From: Chaetorhynchus papuensis
Lineage: Eukaryota; Chordata; Aves; Passeriformes; Rhipiduridae
Direction: 5' to 3'
Assembly (NCBI GenBank): GCA_013396525.1
Contig: VWYX01000286.1
Span: 620,001-684,000 of the forward strand
Length of the DNA stretch: 64,000 nt
In this document: positions 1-11,000 of the stretch, piece by piece
Numbering within the stretch: the stretch's first letter is position 1
Layout: each line of letters opens with the position of its first letter
The notes under the pieces: model-generated
What the model was told of the DNA's origin: nothing
Seen by the model: the letters and a program-made list of their open reading frames with translations, nothing else
Database searches by the model: none
Program-made: the position numbers and the translations under genes

Positions 1-59
1 CACAAGCCGCTCGGACGTGTCCGTCAGGCACCGAAGCAGGCGCCGGCAGGGACGGCTCA

Positions 60-119
60 CCCTGGCCACAACAGCACGCTCACACTCGCTTTGCTCAAAT
101 CCTTTCCCAAAGATTTATT
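60..119 (-). terminator. Distal poly(A) signal and GU-rich downstream element of RASSF7
   Basis: Minus strand AATAAA at 119-114 is followed within about 30 nt by GTGTGAGCGTGCTGTTGTGG, a typical GU-rich downstream element. Cleavage is expected near 95-100. Confidence 0.6.
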
Positions 120-346
120 GAAAATTGGATCTGCGGCGCACAGGATTTACATTCGCACGGGGGAAGCGGCGTTCTACCGTGAACGCTGAGCCCAAGTCAC
201 ATTTTTCGCATACAACACATTGAAAACAGGCTTGGGATCTCCCAGATGAACTCATCCCCTCCCCAGACCGCTTTGGTTTTGCAATTAAAATACAAGGCAA
301 CCCACTGGGACAGATGAACAAAATGGTAACTACTGGCCATCAAGTT

Positions 347-366
347 AAAAAAAAAAAAAAAAAAAA
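347..366. repeat. A(20) homopolymer
   Basis: Uninterrupted run of 20 A on the plus strand (U run in the RASSF7 transcript). Confidence 0.9.
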
Positions 367-990
367 TCAGGGAAATGTCACCAAGAGTGTTTTGATCCTG
401 TTCCCCACTCACACCACCATGGGGGAAGGGCTCATTCTGCAATTTTTTATTTTAAAAAGAAGTTGGAAGATTAAATGGATTTAAGAAAAACAAGCTCCCG
501 CTGTGTGCTTCCTTGAAGCGTGGTCCATGGCACCATGGAAAGTGGGTTTCTCCTACAGGTTTCTTATACATAAAAAAAGAGGGGCCAGAAATTTGTCTTT
601 AAAGCTGCTTTTGTGCCTCCTCTGCAGCCAGTGAAGAGGCTGTTTGTCATGGCCCCTCTTGCTGTGAGGAGTTGCTGTATGTTAACTTGCTCCATCCAGG
701 TGAGCCTCCACGCAGGTCTCCACTGCAGCTTCGCTCCCCTAGTCAAAGGAACAAGGAATTTTCCAAATGCACGATGGGTCTTTTGAGGAGGCTATGCAGA
801 ATGGGTGCACTGCTGTTTTCTGTTGAATATAGAAACTGCTTAAAAAAAAATAGAAGGGAGTCGCTTTCATCCTCAGGGGAAAAGGGTTGTTTTGTGTCCT
901 CAGTCTCTAGTTTTACTTTACAGTCTGTAAAAATATTCTGTCTGGCCATCCACATCCATTCACAATATAAAGCAGTAAAAAAAAATATAA

Positions 991-1010
991 AATATATATA
1001 TATATAATAT
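991..1010. repeat. (TA)n microsatellite
   Basis: Alternating AT dinucleotides just after an A-rich run, inside the inferred RASSF7 3'UTR. Confidence 0.85.
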
Positions 1011-1012
1011 GG

Positions 1013-1018
1013 TTTATT
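1013..1018 (-). terminator. Proximal poly(A) signal AATAAA
   Basis: AATAAA on the minus strand, about 490 nt after the RASSF7 stop, inside an AU-rich context. It would give a short 3'UTR isoform. Use is not shown by sequence alone. Confidence 0.4.
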
Positions 1019-1507
1019 TATACAGTTACACTTTGAAGGCAATTGATCCTCCACTGCCTGGGCCCTTCTACCTCCAGATGCTTTGCCTGGTTGATACAAC
1101 TGCAAGACAAGAGAAAAAACCACCTGAGCAATCCCACCATGGTGGGTGAACACTTGCAAGAAGGGGAGTGGAAAACAGTATGTCTGTGAGCACAAAGCCT
1201 GGACTGGGAGATGGAAATGCAGTTGCTGCAGTGTCCTGAAGGATGGGGGTGGATGGATTGGGCTGTGGGGAGGATGGCAGCAGGATTTTGCTGAGGCAAA
1301 GGTGGCATGGGTGGGAGTAGGATGCCAAGGTGAAGGCAGCATCACCACAGCACATAGGTGTCCCTACCACAGCTCGCTTTTGCTGCACCCAAAAAACAGG
1401 TGCAAGGTGACAGAAGAAGTCACAGGAGGTAGAAAGGGTTTTGGGGTGAATTGGTCACTAAGATGGAGCAAAAGTAGCTCCTGTAAAAGACAAGAGTTCT
1501 CCCCATC

Positions 1508-1926
1508 CTAACTGAGCAAGGTCTTAACCCTGGGGGATACAGAGTGGCAGGAGAGGGGATGAGAACCATCCTTCACAGCTCCTGGCAGGGCAGAGAGCCG
1601 GGCTGCCAGCGTGAGAGCCCCTGGCAGCAGAGCAGAGACTGCCGGAGTGTGAGCTTTGCGCTTTCTAATGGCATCTATAAATAGCTCTGGCCTCCCACCA
1701 CCAGCACACGCTTGCTCTCTGCAGCCCATTTTGGGCAGCAAAAGCCTCTCCCCTCTTCCCACCCATCCTCTGCAGACCGGCTCAGGCTCCCGGGGCCCCA
1801 CCGGGACATACGCACCCTCGGGGTTCAGGCTGGACACCAGGGGCTCCGGCAGGGTCCTGGGATGGCCGAGGAGCTGCTTGGTGCTGACCTGGGGAGGCGA
1901 GTCGGTGCCAGCGGTGGGAGAAAAAC
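1508..1926 (-). CDS. RASSF7: RASSF7 last coding exon with NPEGAYV motif and C-terminal extension
   Basis: The acceptor TTCCCCATCCTGTAG|GTTTTT at 1928-1927 completes the split glycine (phase 1) and gives FSPTAGTDSPPQVSTKQLL, then LVSSLNPEGAYV. RASSF8 proteins end in a closely similar FNPEGIYV, so these first 40 codons are well supported. After GTC (1807-1805) the frame does not stop; it runs on for 98 codons to TAG at 1510-1508. That tail has no recognised domain and could be a lost stop, an unspliced intron or true 3'UTR read in frame. Confidence is high for 1805-1926 and low for 1508-1804. Confidence 0.72.
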
Positions 1927-4900
1927 CTACAGGATGGGGAAAAACATCCGGCTCAGGCAGGGCTCGAGCCTCCCACGCTCGCTGGGCACAGCCGCCGCAG
2001 TGCCGCAGGGCAGGCACGTCACCCGCTCCGGGTGCTCCGCAGGAGAAATGACCAGGTCCCTTTCCGTGAGACCCCCCCGCCGCCGCCTCTCCTGCCTGTG
2101 AGGATGCAGACAAGGCCCTGGGCACCACCCTTCCCTCGCCAAACACAGGAAGGTCATTGGCGGCCAGAGCATGTCCCCACCAGCCCACAGCCCCCGGGGA
2201 CTGACGCTGGCCTTCAGCCACCTGCCTTTTGCTGCAGCCGCTCTGGTGACATGAGCGAGGCTGCGAAGGAAAGCTCCCTGCAGCCGCCTCGGCCCCAAAA
2301 GCAGCAATGCAGGATCCGAGTCCTGTGCATGTCTACGAGCAGCCCCCAGGCTTCAATGGGAGGAGGAAGGAGCTCCAGGGCTGGCAAATCTCTGAAACCC
2401 CCAGTAGTGGTGAGCGACTGCCATGCCAGCACACAAACCCCCACCTGCCTAACCTGAGTGCCCAGGGGAGAAGTGGTCAGCTTTGGGGCTGACCCCTTGG
2501 AGAAGGAGGCAGGGAGCGGGCAGGGGTCCCGCGGAGCAGCCCCCGCGGCCGAGCCAGCGGCAGCGTGCTGACCTCCGTTTCTCCGGTAGGCTGGCAGCTC
2601 GCACGGGCTCGGCTCCGGCTGGGCGTCCTCCTCGGACCTGGCCTGCAGGACGGTCACCGTGGCCCCCGTCTGCTGAATAAACTGCTGCAAATTACACTGC
2701 CTCAGCTCTTTATTTAACTCCTCCAGCTCTTGGGTCTGGGCCTGCAAAACACACACCGAGGGGGGGACAGGGTGAGCCGCATGTTCCCCCCATGCCCCAA
2801 GCCAGCTGGCATTCATCCCCTGGGGCTGCTCCCCCGCTGGGGCTCACCCTGCCGAAGCCAGCAGAGGGGACCTCAGGGGTACTGTGGCTCGGCCGCCACT
2901 CTCCGGGGACCTGCAGGAAGGGGGGTGCCCAGGCAGTGGGGACGGGACGGCGTTGGTTTGGGAACAGCCCTGCTTTGCTGCATCTCCACAAGAGGGTGCG
3001 AGCAGCCATCAAACGGCGGCCGCCGCCGTGCCGGGAGATGCCAAACGCAAATGAGATGCTCAAGGGAAGATGCTGAAAGCATGGGCAGCCTGGGGAAGGC
3101 CCGGCTGGATAAAAGCTTCCCCGTTTTGCTCCACCAAAAGGGACCTGGTGGGTGGAAGGTGGCAGTCATGCAGCCCCTTGACGCCCTGATGCTGGGAGGC
3201 TGCAACAGGCGAGCTGGGGGGCCATCACAGCTCATCCCCAGAGCTGCTATCTCTACACTGCACAGCCCCCCACCATGAGCTGGGGGGGCATCACAGCTCA
3301 GCCCCAGAGCTGCCATATCCACACTGTGCAGCCTCCTACCCTCCCATGAGCCCAAGCCCTGCATGGTCAAAAGGCTTCATGCACGGGCACCATGGGGACC
3401 TGTGCTATCCCCTTTGTGACTCCTTCATCCAAGATGACATCGACCCTTGTGCCAATACCACCAACCCCACACATGGACCACTTGCTCCAGCACCGCTGTC
3501 TGTGCTGGAGCAGGGTGATGCTGTGCTCCCAGTGCACCAGTCAGCAGGAGCATTAGCCCAGACGCAGCTTACACCGAGAGCGATGGGTGTAGGACCCTGT
3601 GCCAGTGGGGCAAGAGTGGTGGTGTCCCTCTGACAGTGATCACTGCTGCTGAGAGCTGTGCACCCAGCCCCCAGTTCACTAGGCAGGTGTGGTAACCAAC
3701 CCCACTCAACCCATTGGTCTAATGTGGCTGGAAAGCTGGTCCCACTCCCTCCTGAAGGTCCTACCACCCTATGGGGTGGCTCAACCCAGTCCTATCTACC
3801 TGCAGGTTCTTTTCAGCTTCCTCTAGGGCCTTCTCCACGCTGGCCAGGTTGCTCTCCAGCTGCGTGCCTTGCTTGACCTTGGCCTCCAGGTCCCTTTTCA
3901 TTTTGGTGGCCATGTCCTCCAGCTCTATGGGACTGGGCACAGAGATCTCCTTCCCTCTCTTGGCCCTCTCAGCCATCTCCCATTGGATCTCTTCCTGCAG
4001 GGCTTCAGTCCGGACACTCAGCTCATAGATCCTCTGGGTGTACTCCTCCAGGCTGGCCCGCAAGCTCCTAACCCGCTCCTGCCGCTCCCGCTCGCACTCC
4101 TTTTCCAGCCGGAGCTCACTCTGCCAGAACTCCTCCTCACCCAGCTCCGTCTCATTCCTCCGCACCAGTTGCTCCAGATAGAGGATCTCATTCTCCTGGC
4201 CAGCAAGCCGGCTGCGCTCCCAGAGCTGTAGGTCCATTTCTAGGGTGTCCCCATGGGCCTCCAAGGAATGCAGCTGCTCCTGCTGCTGCAGCACTCTCCT
4301 AAAAAGCTCCTCCTTGGAGGGCTGGACAATCCCACCACCCTCCAAGTCTATCCCATCCCGTGTTTGGTGCCTCCATCGGCTCACGGTGAACAGGTCGCTG
4401 GAGCCTGTAGGACCCAGGTTGAAGGTCATGGATTTTTTTGGCTCCCTGGAACGGGGTCCATCTATGCTGGTGAGCCTGGGCTTGATGGGCAAGCTAGCCC
4501 GGATGAACGTCCTCTCGGGAGCTTGGGGAGCGCCCTCCGAGGAGGGCCGCTCGGCCATGCTGGGGCCTGTCCGCCGCAGGATGAACTGCACGTCGTTGGC
4601 ATACTGCCCGCACTTGGCCAGCGACTCCAGGGGACACTCCAGAGGCAGCAGCTGCCGCTCCTTCTCCCGCAGCTTCTGCACCAGCACATAGCGGCCCGTC
4701 TGACCTGCCGGGAGGAGGTGAGCACATCAGGCTGGGAAAGCAGAGGCCAGCAGGGGTGTGCTGAAGCTGCTGCCCCACAGGCATCCCTGCCACCACAGAG
4801 CAAGACCTCCACCCGCCCAAGGACTCCTCTTCCCAGGAAGAGCCTGCAGATGGGGCATCCCCCCAGCAGATGGAGATGGCTCACCAATGGCCCGCGCCAG

Positions 4901-4987
4901 GGCGATGACCACTTCTTGGCACGTGGTTTGCTCTGAGACTCCACACACGACCCTCTGGATCCCATCCACCCAGACCTTCAGCTCCAT
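1508..4987 (-). CDS. RASSF7: RASSF7, Ras association domain family member 7 (full coding span, 4 coding exons)
   Basis: Coding exons in transcript order are 4987-4885, 4704-3800, 2741-2573 and 1926-1508. All junctions are GT-AG, with phases 1, 0 and 1 that agree. The joined protein is about 531 residues. Residues 1-82 form the ubiquitin-like RA domain starting MELKVWVDGIQRVVCGV, which matches mammalian RASSF7 as I remember it. Next come a RREPK-like basic stretch, a coiled coil (about 140-360) with EEEFW, and the signature ELRQCNLQQFIQQTG. The end resembles RASSF8 (NPEGxYV at about residue 433). Known family role: N-terminal RASSF proteins bind Ras-like GTPases, associate with microtubules and centrosomes, support mitosis and restrain JNK signalling. 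Human RASSF7 is about 373 residues and RASSF8 about 419, so this copy keeps RASSF8-like parts and adds about 98 residues. RASSF8 is the alternative, but CGVSEQTTCQEVVIALA and RQCNLQQF favour RASSF7. LRRC56 upstream on the same strand supports this. Confidence 0.9.
2573..2741 (-). CDS. RASSF7: RASSF7 exon with conserved QCNLQQFIQQTG segment
   Basis: The acceptor GTGTTTTGCAG|GCCCAGACC is phase 0 and continues the coiled coil as NLQ-AQTQELEELNKELRQ. The segment CNLQQFIQQTGATVTVL is the most conserved C-terminal block of RASSF7/RASSF8. The exon holds 56 codons plus one base and ends RRNG at donor AACGGAG|GTCAGC. The donor is not the strongest consensus, but its phase fits the next acceptor. Reading through it gives a longer open frame rich in Ala/Gly that does not resemble the family. 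Confidence 0.88.
3211..3348. repeat. 66-bp tandem duplication in a RASSF7 intron
   Basis: Two diverged copies, 3211-3276 and 3277 to about 3348, both starting GAGCTGGGGGG and sharing CATCACAGCTCA, CCCCAGAGCTG and CACTG. They lie in the intron 2742-3799. The period is a multiple of three, so chance reading frames here show a repeated 22-residue pattern; it is not coding. Confidence 0.85.
3800..4704 (-). CDS. RASSF7: RASSF7 large central exon (rest of RA domain, linker, coiled coil)
   Basis: The acceptor CCGGCAG|GTCAGACGG restores the glycine split by the previous donor, so the protein reads AIG-QTGRYVLVQKLREKERQ, then CGQYANDVQFILRRTGPS, the end of the RA domain. The exon is 905 nt: two bases plus 301 codons. 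After a linker with FIRASLPIKPRL, as in RASSF7, a charged coiled coil starts. It includes EIRFWE/EEEFW-type segments shared with RASSF8 (here LQLWERSR and GEEEFWQSEL). The exon ends KALEEAEKNLQ at donor CTGCAG|GTAGAT, phase 0. Confidence 0.93.
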
Positions 4988-5038
4988 CCCCACGGCTGCC
5001 GGGCCTCAGGTACTCTGGGTCATTGCAGGACAGGCTGC
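4885..5038 (-). CDS. RASSF7: RASSF7 exon with start codon (CDS 4885-4987, 5'UTR 4988-5038)
   Basis: The acceptor at 5039-5040 follows a good pyrimidine tract (TTTCTTTTCTCCCCACAG). The ATG at 4987-4985 has G at -3 and G at +4, a strong context, and opens MELKVWVDGIQRVV, the family N terminus. No in-frame ATG lies upstream in this exon. The donor is ATTG|GTGAGC at 4885/4884, leaving phase 1. The exon encodes 34 residues of the RA domain, up to ALARAI. A 5-codon upstream ORF lies in its UTR (5006-5023). Confidence 0.92.
5006..5023 (-). promoter_or_regulatory. Minimal upstream ORF in RASSF7 5'UTR
   Basis: In the UTR part of the start-codon exon, ATG-ACC-CAG-AGT-ACC-TGA (5023 to 5006) makes a five-codon uORF. 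It closes 18 nt before the RASSF7 ATG at 4987. Its ATG has a weak-to-moderate context (G at -3, A at +4). Such uORFs can lower main-ORF translation; that effect is inferred. Confidence 0.6.
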
Positions 5039-8000
5039 CTGTGGGGAGAAAAGAAACAAGGTTTCCATCCTAAGCCACTAACAAGGAATACAAGATGCTT
5101 TAAAAGCAGTGTCATTAAATCATCATTCCATGGGGTGAATCCTAGACCAAGAAGTTGTTTGCTGCCACCCTGTGCACAGATTGCATTTTTGCTGATGATA
5201 TTAAACACTGATATTCATCTGCAAAGAAAATATTTTTTTTCCCACATGTCTGGACAGTGGATCCAAATCTTCCCGTGGTGGGAAACAATGGAGTTTGCAT
5301 GCCTGTGTGGTGCCCAAAAGATGCCCAGGTTATTTCTGCTGTGAGCACAGACTTTTAATGGCTTCGCTGGACTTTCGCTGCAGTTTCTCTGACAATTTGA
5401 CAGTGGCAGTGAGGGATTTTCTAAACAGCATTGGAAAAGGCAGAGGAACTGCTGGCTGCCTGCTTTTGCAATGATATAGAGGGAAGGTGCAGCTAGTGTA
5501 CATTTTAATCTTTTCGTTTTTACATCCATCTCAATTTATCGGAGAGGGATTAAGAAATTAAAATAAAGCCTCTTTCTGAACAAAAGCACGACCAAAGGTA
5601 GGGTTTGGGAGGGGGAGCCAGGCATAAACACCCATGACAAAGCCCAGGCTCTGACCAACACCAGGGCACAGCTCAACTCCCATCCAATAGCTACTACTAC
5701 CTTAAAACAACACTTGTTGGCCTGGGCACACCTGACTCCTACTCTTCCAGCAGCTCAACAACTGCAACTGTCATAAATTTTAAAAAATTAAGCACAAGCT
5801 GTAAAGAACTCCAATATTTGAGCTTACAATGTTTTCAAACACTATGCAAAGATGTATCTATTTTCCCTGCTATAACACTAGTTTTGACAGTATCAGTCTT
5901 GTCTGAAAGCCCTGGATGGAGTAACATACACAAAATTTCCAGGCCCTCCATCCAGGACATCACAAACTGCTTTCCCAGCCTCACCTGGCTGGTTGCAGCC
6001 CCACCATCCCTCTGCTCCAGCTGTCTCAAGTTTGCAACCACGCTGTGAGAAAGCTTGACCTTAGGTTAAACTCCACTTCTTCATTATTTTTTTGTTGCCT
6101 ACTTGAGTAATCAAAGGGAGGGGTCGAAGGGTCCTGTCTCCAGTGATGAGGAATTTTAATCACGGTGTGAGAAAGGTAAGGAGAAACCAGGGAAGACACG
6201 GCTTAGTGAGGCTGTTCTGCGCAGGTGCCGGGTCCTGTTGGTGCCACCTCCCTGCCCACCTCCAAAACACGGGCACAGAGCAGCCGTCGCAAATACCTCG
6301 GCGCTGAGCTCATGTTTGCCTTGGCTGAGCGACCAGGGAAAACTGTGGCGCTGAAGGACACCTTGGGTTCGGCCCACCTCCCTGTAAGTCCCAAACCACC
6401 AAAATTTGCTAGATTTGAATTTAAAGCTGCGTTTTGGCACCACTCCCCAGTCCTGTGTATTCAAGGCTGCAAGTGTCCCCCGGCACGGAGCAAAGTCCAG
6501 GTGCCGCTGTGGCACCACCCAACTCACCCTGAAGCCACCGTTGTTCACCATCCCCCCGACCTCGCCCTCAGCAGCACCCTAACACCAAAACTGGAGTGCA
6601 ACACACCCCAGAGAGCACTCCCTATCCCCCTCTCTTCCCTGGCCAGGGACCAAGCTAGTCTCAAATCCGCCGTCTTGTGCTGCGACCCAGTAAGGGGGCT
6701 GGGAGCTTAAGAATAAATAAGAAAAACAACCCAGCTTGTTGAGTCACACCAAACAGTCTCACCTTGCTTGCAAAATCCAGGGGCTGCCGAATGCTGTGGG
6801 CCGTGGGAGCGGGATGGCTGCCGGCACACGGGTCCCAGGCACCTGTCCGGGTTCAAACCGAGCACCAACCTCCGGCCCCGCCTTGGCCGGCGTTCCAGGC
6901 AATCATTTACCAGCATGTGGCACACCGCTGCCAAAAAGCTGCGAGAGAGGCAGCCAGCTTTGCTCCTCATGTAAGAGAAACCCCCCAAAAAGCAGTGAGG
7001 GCATATCCCCCACCACATTCTCCAGCACCCCAAAATCCAATGGATTTTATTGTTTCCTTAGATCCTTGCAAGTCCTTGCTGTAACCTTGGGAGCCATCTC
7101 CAGCTCGCTGCCAGATACAGGATGTTATTTGTCCCCTTGGAGGGCATAGTTAAATAGGGCTGGGGGCTGCTCCTTTCTCTGCCTGCCCTCCCTCTGCCTT
7201 CTGGGGAGGATCAGCTCCCACCCTAAATCAGCCTCGCTGTCCCTCTTCCCCCAAATCCCTGGCCTCATGAGGGAGCTGACAGGATGAAGGCTCATCCTTA
7301 TCTGAGGGGACTTGCAGTGCTCCTTGAACCCCTCAGCTCCTGCTTGGGAGGGACATCACAGGCTGCACTCAGCACCACCCTAGTTCAAATAAAACCCCAC
7401 CCTAAAACCCACCAGGCAATAAACCTAAAAACATTCACCTTGCCCCCAGCATCACCTTTGCTGTAACCCACTCAGTTCTTTACCATCACTCAAAGCCACA
7501 GCAGCTGGGGGAGAGTCTCGCTGCTCCACTTGTAAATAGACCCCCCTCTTCATGAGTTTCTCTACTGACCCCCTGCAGTAATAGTGGGTGCCTTCATTAT
7601 GCCACCAGCTAGGAGAAATAATGGGCTTTTTTTGGGCAAGAATTACTTTTCCTGGGGAAGAGCAGCTTCTCAGCAGAAGGTGAGTTTCCAGCTGCCTCTG
7701 TATTTGCCCTGGGAGATCACTTAGATCATGAAGTGATCAGAAGTGCAGGCAGCTGCCAGGCCCTACCCCTGCCCCAAAACAGCACCAGGGAAGCCAGCAG
7801 GTGGCTGTGGGTGCCAGGACACACGATGGCTGCTCCCAAAGGCTGCTCATTTTATTCTTATCTCCTCCCCACTATAGATTTCTAAATATTTTTTATTGGA
7901 AGCAGATTAAAAAAATGACTGATTTTCTATTCCCTTTCCCCATGTGATGGGTCCTAAAATTGAGGGTAGGGATGATTCATACCATGACTTCAACAGATTT

Positions 8001-11000
8001 CCTAACTGAAAGTCAGAATTTCAAATGCTGACACTAAAAAAAAAATATTTTTTTTAATTAAAAATCTCAGATCTTGAAGCTTTATTTTGATTCCTGGCAC
8101 TGCTGTTTCCAGCCACCCTGAGACTGTCAGGCTAAAGAAAGAGGAGATGAAGGAGTACTTCTGCACGTGCAGGAGGATACACATTTTGTTCCTGCAAACT
8201 GCCATCCTGATGGCTGCTGGGACTCACAAGGGTTTGGTGACCTCCCCTGGCCCTGAAATGATACACACTCAGCCAAGAAAATTGGCCAGTCACCCTTCTC
8301 ACAGAAGTGAGGACCACCTCTGGTTTGTAGGGCCACCTGCTGTGTATCCTATGGGGTCTCTCAGAAGCTGAGACAGCACCTTCCAGCCAAAGATTGCAAG
8401 CGCTTTGCAAGAGCCTTTCTACTATATTTTGCCAGACACAATAATAATAATAAAAAAAATCAAAATCTGCTTTGAAAAAAACCCACCCATTTTGCACCCA
8501 ACAGCAAGGCCCGCTGCAACCCAAATCCCAAAGCACCCCAAACACCTCTACCACAGCTCCTGGAAAGGACCATCTGGGACCAGAATAGAGGTTTTGAGAT
8601 GGGCAACCTGCAAGCACTAAGGTCTCACCCATTTTTGCAGGTTCACTCACCTCCTTATGTCCACCCCCTGGCAGTGAGCTGGGTACAGGGCCAGGTGGCA
8701 GGAGAGCAGCACCACAGGGCAGGCTTCCAAGAAAGCCTAATTAAAAGTGAAAGGAATCCAGAAGCCAGCCTTTCATGTCAGGGTTTGGGCTGAGGGTAGG
8801 GTCATAAGGACTCACAGTAAATAAACTGCATTTGTATTTGAGAGCAGGCTGTGATGAGCCCACCATCCACGAAGTACCAAGGTGTCCATCCCTTTGGATG
8901 CAGTCCAGGAAAATACTGGGGTACTCTCAGTTATTTTATTTCTACTTTGAACCTGACCCTCTGCCTCCTCTCCCACCCAGTGCCAGGGGGATGCTCATCC
9001 CGGCTGTGTGCAGACACACCAATAAAAAAACCCCAACCCATCACATGAGTAAGCAGCAAGAGGGGAGGGGAGGGGTGGCCCTGTGCTGCCATCCTCCATG
9101 CTGGGGCGCTGGCAGGCTGGCTGTGACTCACTGCCCTGCATCAACTGCTGCCGTGACACATCCAGCAGCTATTTAATACTTCCTCTTGTCTCTCCCTGCT
9201 CCAAGTACCGGGCCCAGCTCCTGGGCACCAAAGGGGAGAGATGGTACTTGCCCACCTGCTGAAACCTCGGGTGGGGCAGAAGCCTCCCTGTTGCTCAGGT
9301 GACCAACGCAGAGAAGATCCATAAATAACTGAAGCCTCCTGACAGCACCTGCAGCAGGCTGGAGGGGATGGGACATAGTCTAGGTTTCCCTCCAGACCAT
9401 GAACTGTGTCCTCCTGCCTCGGGACCCTCTTTTGGAGTGGCATCACCTGCCCTTGGCTGAGGTGTTGCAGGGTCCGAGCAGCTGTGCTGGGCTTTCCATG
9501 CCATGTCCATCCCAGGACAGAAGGTGATGGCACGGTCAGGGTTGACCAGCAGAGCCAGCAGTGAGCACGGATCAGCTATAGCAAGGTTTGATGCTGTGGC
9601 ACTTCCCAGGCTGGCAGTTCCCATGCTGGGCAGAGATGACCATCCACATCTCTGAACAAGATGTCCGTGCAGCAGAGTCTGGCAACCACCGATAGTCCCT
9701 GCCACAGCAGCCACTTGGTGCATGACCCTTCCAGCATTCCAGCTTTTCCTGAGGATGCTGGCCCCAGGATCCTGAAGGAACACATCCCCTGGCCTGGTGC
9801 AAGGCAGCCCAGAGGGTAACCTACCGAAGAGGGCAGTGTCCTGTCCTTCACCGTGGGGGCCATCAGGGTGTGGGTGGGACGCTCACATAGAGCTCCAAAC
9901 TGGAGCAGCAAATGGGTTACTTCATCCCCACACAAAGAGTTGACACGGGTTAAACAAGCTCAAGAGGTGACAAACGAGCCCTGCCAGAGTGGTCACAGCC
10001 CAGAGAGGCAGCTCTTCACCCTTCCACCGTCACAGGGAGGGTGTGCAAGCGCTTCTCACCCCCCAGGCCTAAGGAAGCCACCAGCTCTTATGCAAGGCAG
10101 CCACAAGCACCCAGAAGCAAGGAAGCAGCAGGCATGGGGCTCTAATTCACACCCAAGCAGCTTATTTAGGGGTGGCCATAATAACCCCATATCCTCAGTT
10201 CACCCATCATCCCCCATCCAGCTCCCTACTCTGACATGTTGTGCCTGACAGAAAGCCCTAAAACTTAGCAAATTACCAAAATAAGTAATTTAACCTGGAG
10301 GTGCACTTTTACCAGAGATGTGTGGATGGACCTGAGCCCAAACACCCCCCAGGGTCTGCTGCCTTTCAATAGCAAACAGCTTCTGCTGGGGGCATCCTAC
10401 AATGCATAATGCACACTGGGCATCAGCAAAAGTTACATCCGTGTTTCAAGGGCTTTTTGCACTAAAGGAGATCAAAGGAAAATTATGTCTTGTGGCATTT
10501 GCATGCTCGAGAGCTAAAGCATGACTTGAGCCAGAAGTCACAGACCACCACCAAAATCCTCTGGCAGCCCAAGGGGGACATGTCCCACACAAGGATCTTG
10601 CAATCTTGCAGGAACTGCCCAAAGAGACAGATTTCTGGAGAGCCATAAGCACCACGCCAGCAACCCCCCATTAAGAGAAAAATAGAGGCTTAGAGATTTT
10701 CTGCTCCACTTCCTCCCAAAAATTACAGACCCATGCTAACATGCCTGAGGAGGCTGGCCAGTGTTGAGCAGGGCAGGAAAAGTCAGGGACAAATCCTGCC
10801 CAGGGCTGTGACGCAGGATGGGGACGGTCCTCAGGGTGATGGCCTTTGGCAGGGATTTAGGGGAGGGAGGCTCACATCATGACTGATGTCAAAGACACTC
10901 ACTCCATCCCACCCCTACCTATCAGGATTTCTATTTTTTAACCCAAGTTTTTGGGTCTGTTACAGCATCAGACCCACCTACATGGAAACTTCAGAAACAG

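Larger units (their letters stand above)
95..1507 (-). other. RASSF7: RASSF7 3'UTR (inferred)
   Basis: This stretch lies downstream of the RASSF7 stop, has no conserved coding frame, and ends with AATAAA signals at 1013-1018 and 114-119. It includes a 20-base U run in transcript sense (347-366) and an AU-rich block (970-1020). The extent is inferred from the signals only. Confidence 0.55.

Noticed and set aside
743..1348. 201-codon minus-strand frame
   Set aside because: It runs through AT repeats and poly-purine runs in the inferred 3'UTR; no domain.
1..2200. miR-210, which lies just past RASSF7 in mammals
   Set aside because: The mature miR-210 sequence is not present on either strand of this stretch as far as I can read.
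2214..2572. Read-through of the RASSF7 exon past 2573
   Set aside because: The protein loses all family likeness there, while splicing at 2573 joins in phase to the conserved NPEGAYV exon.
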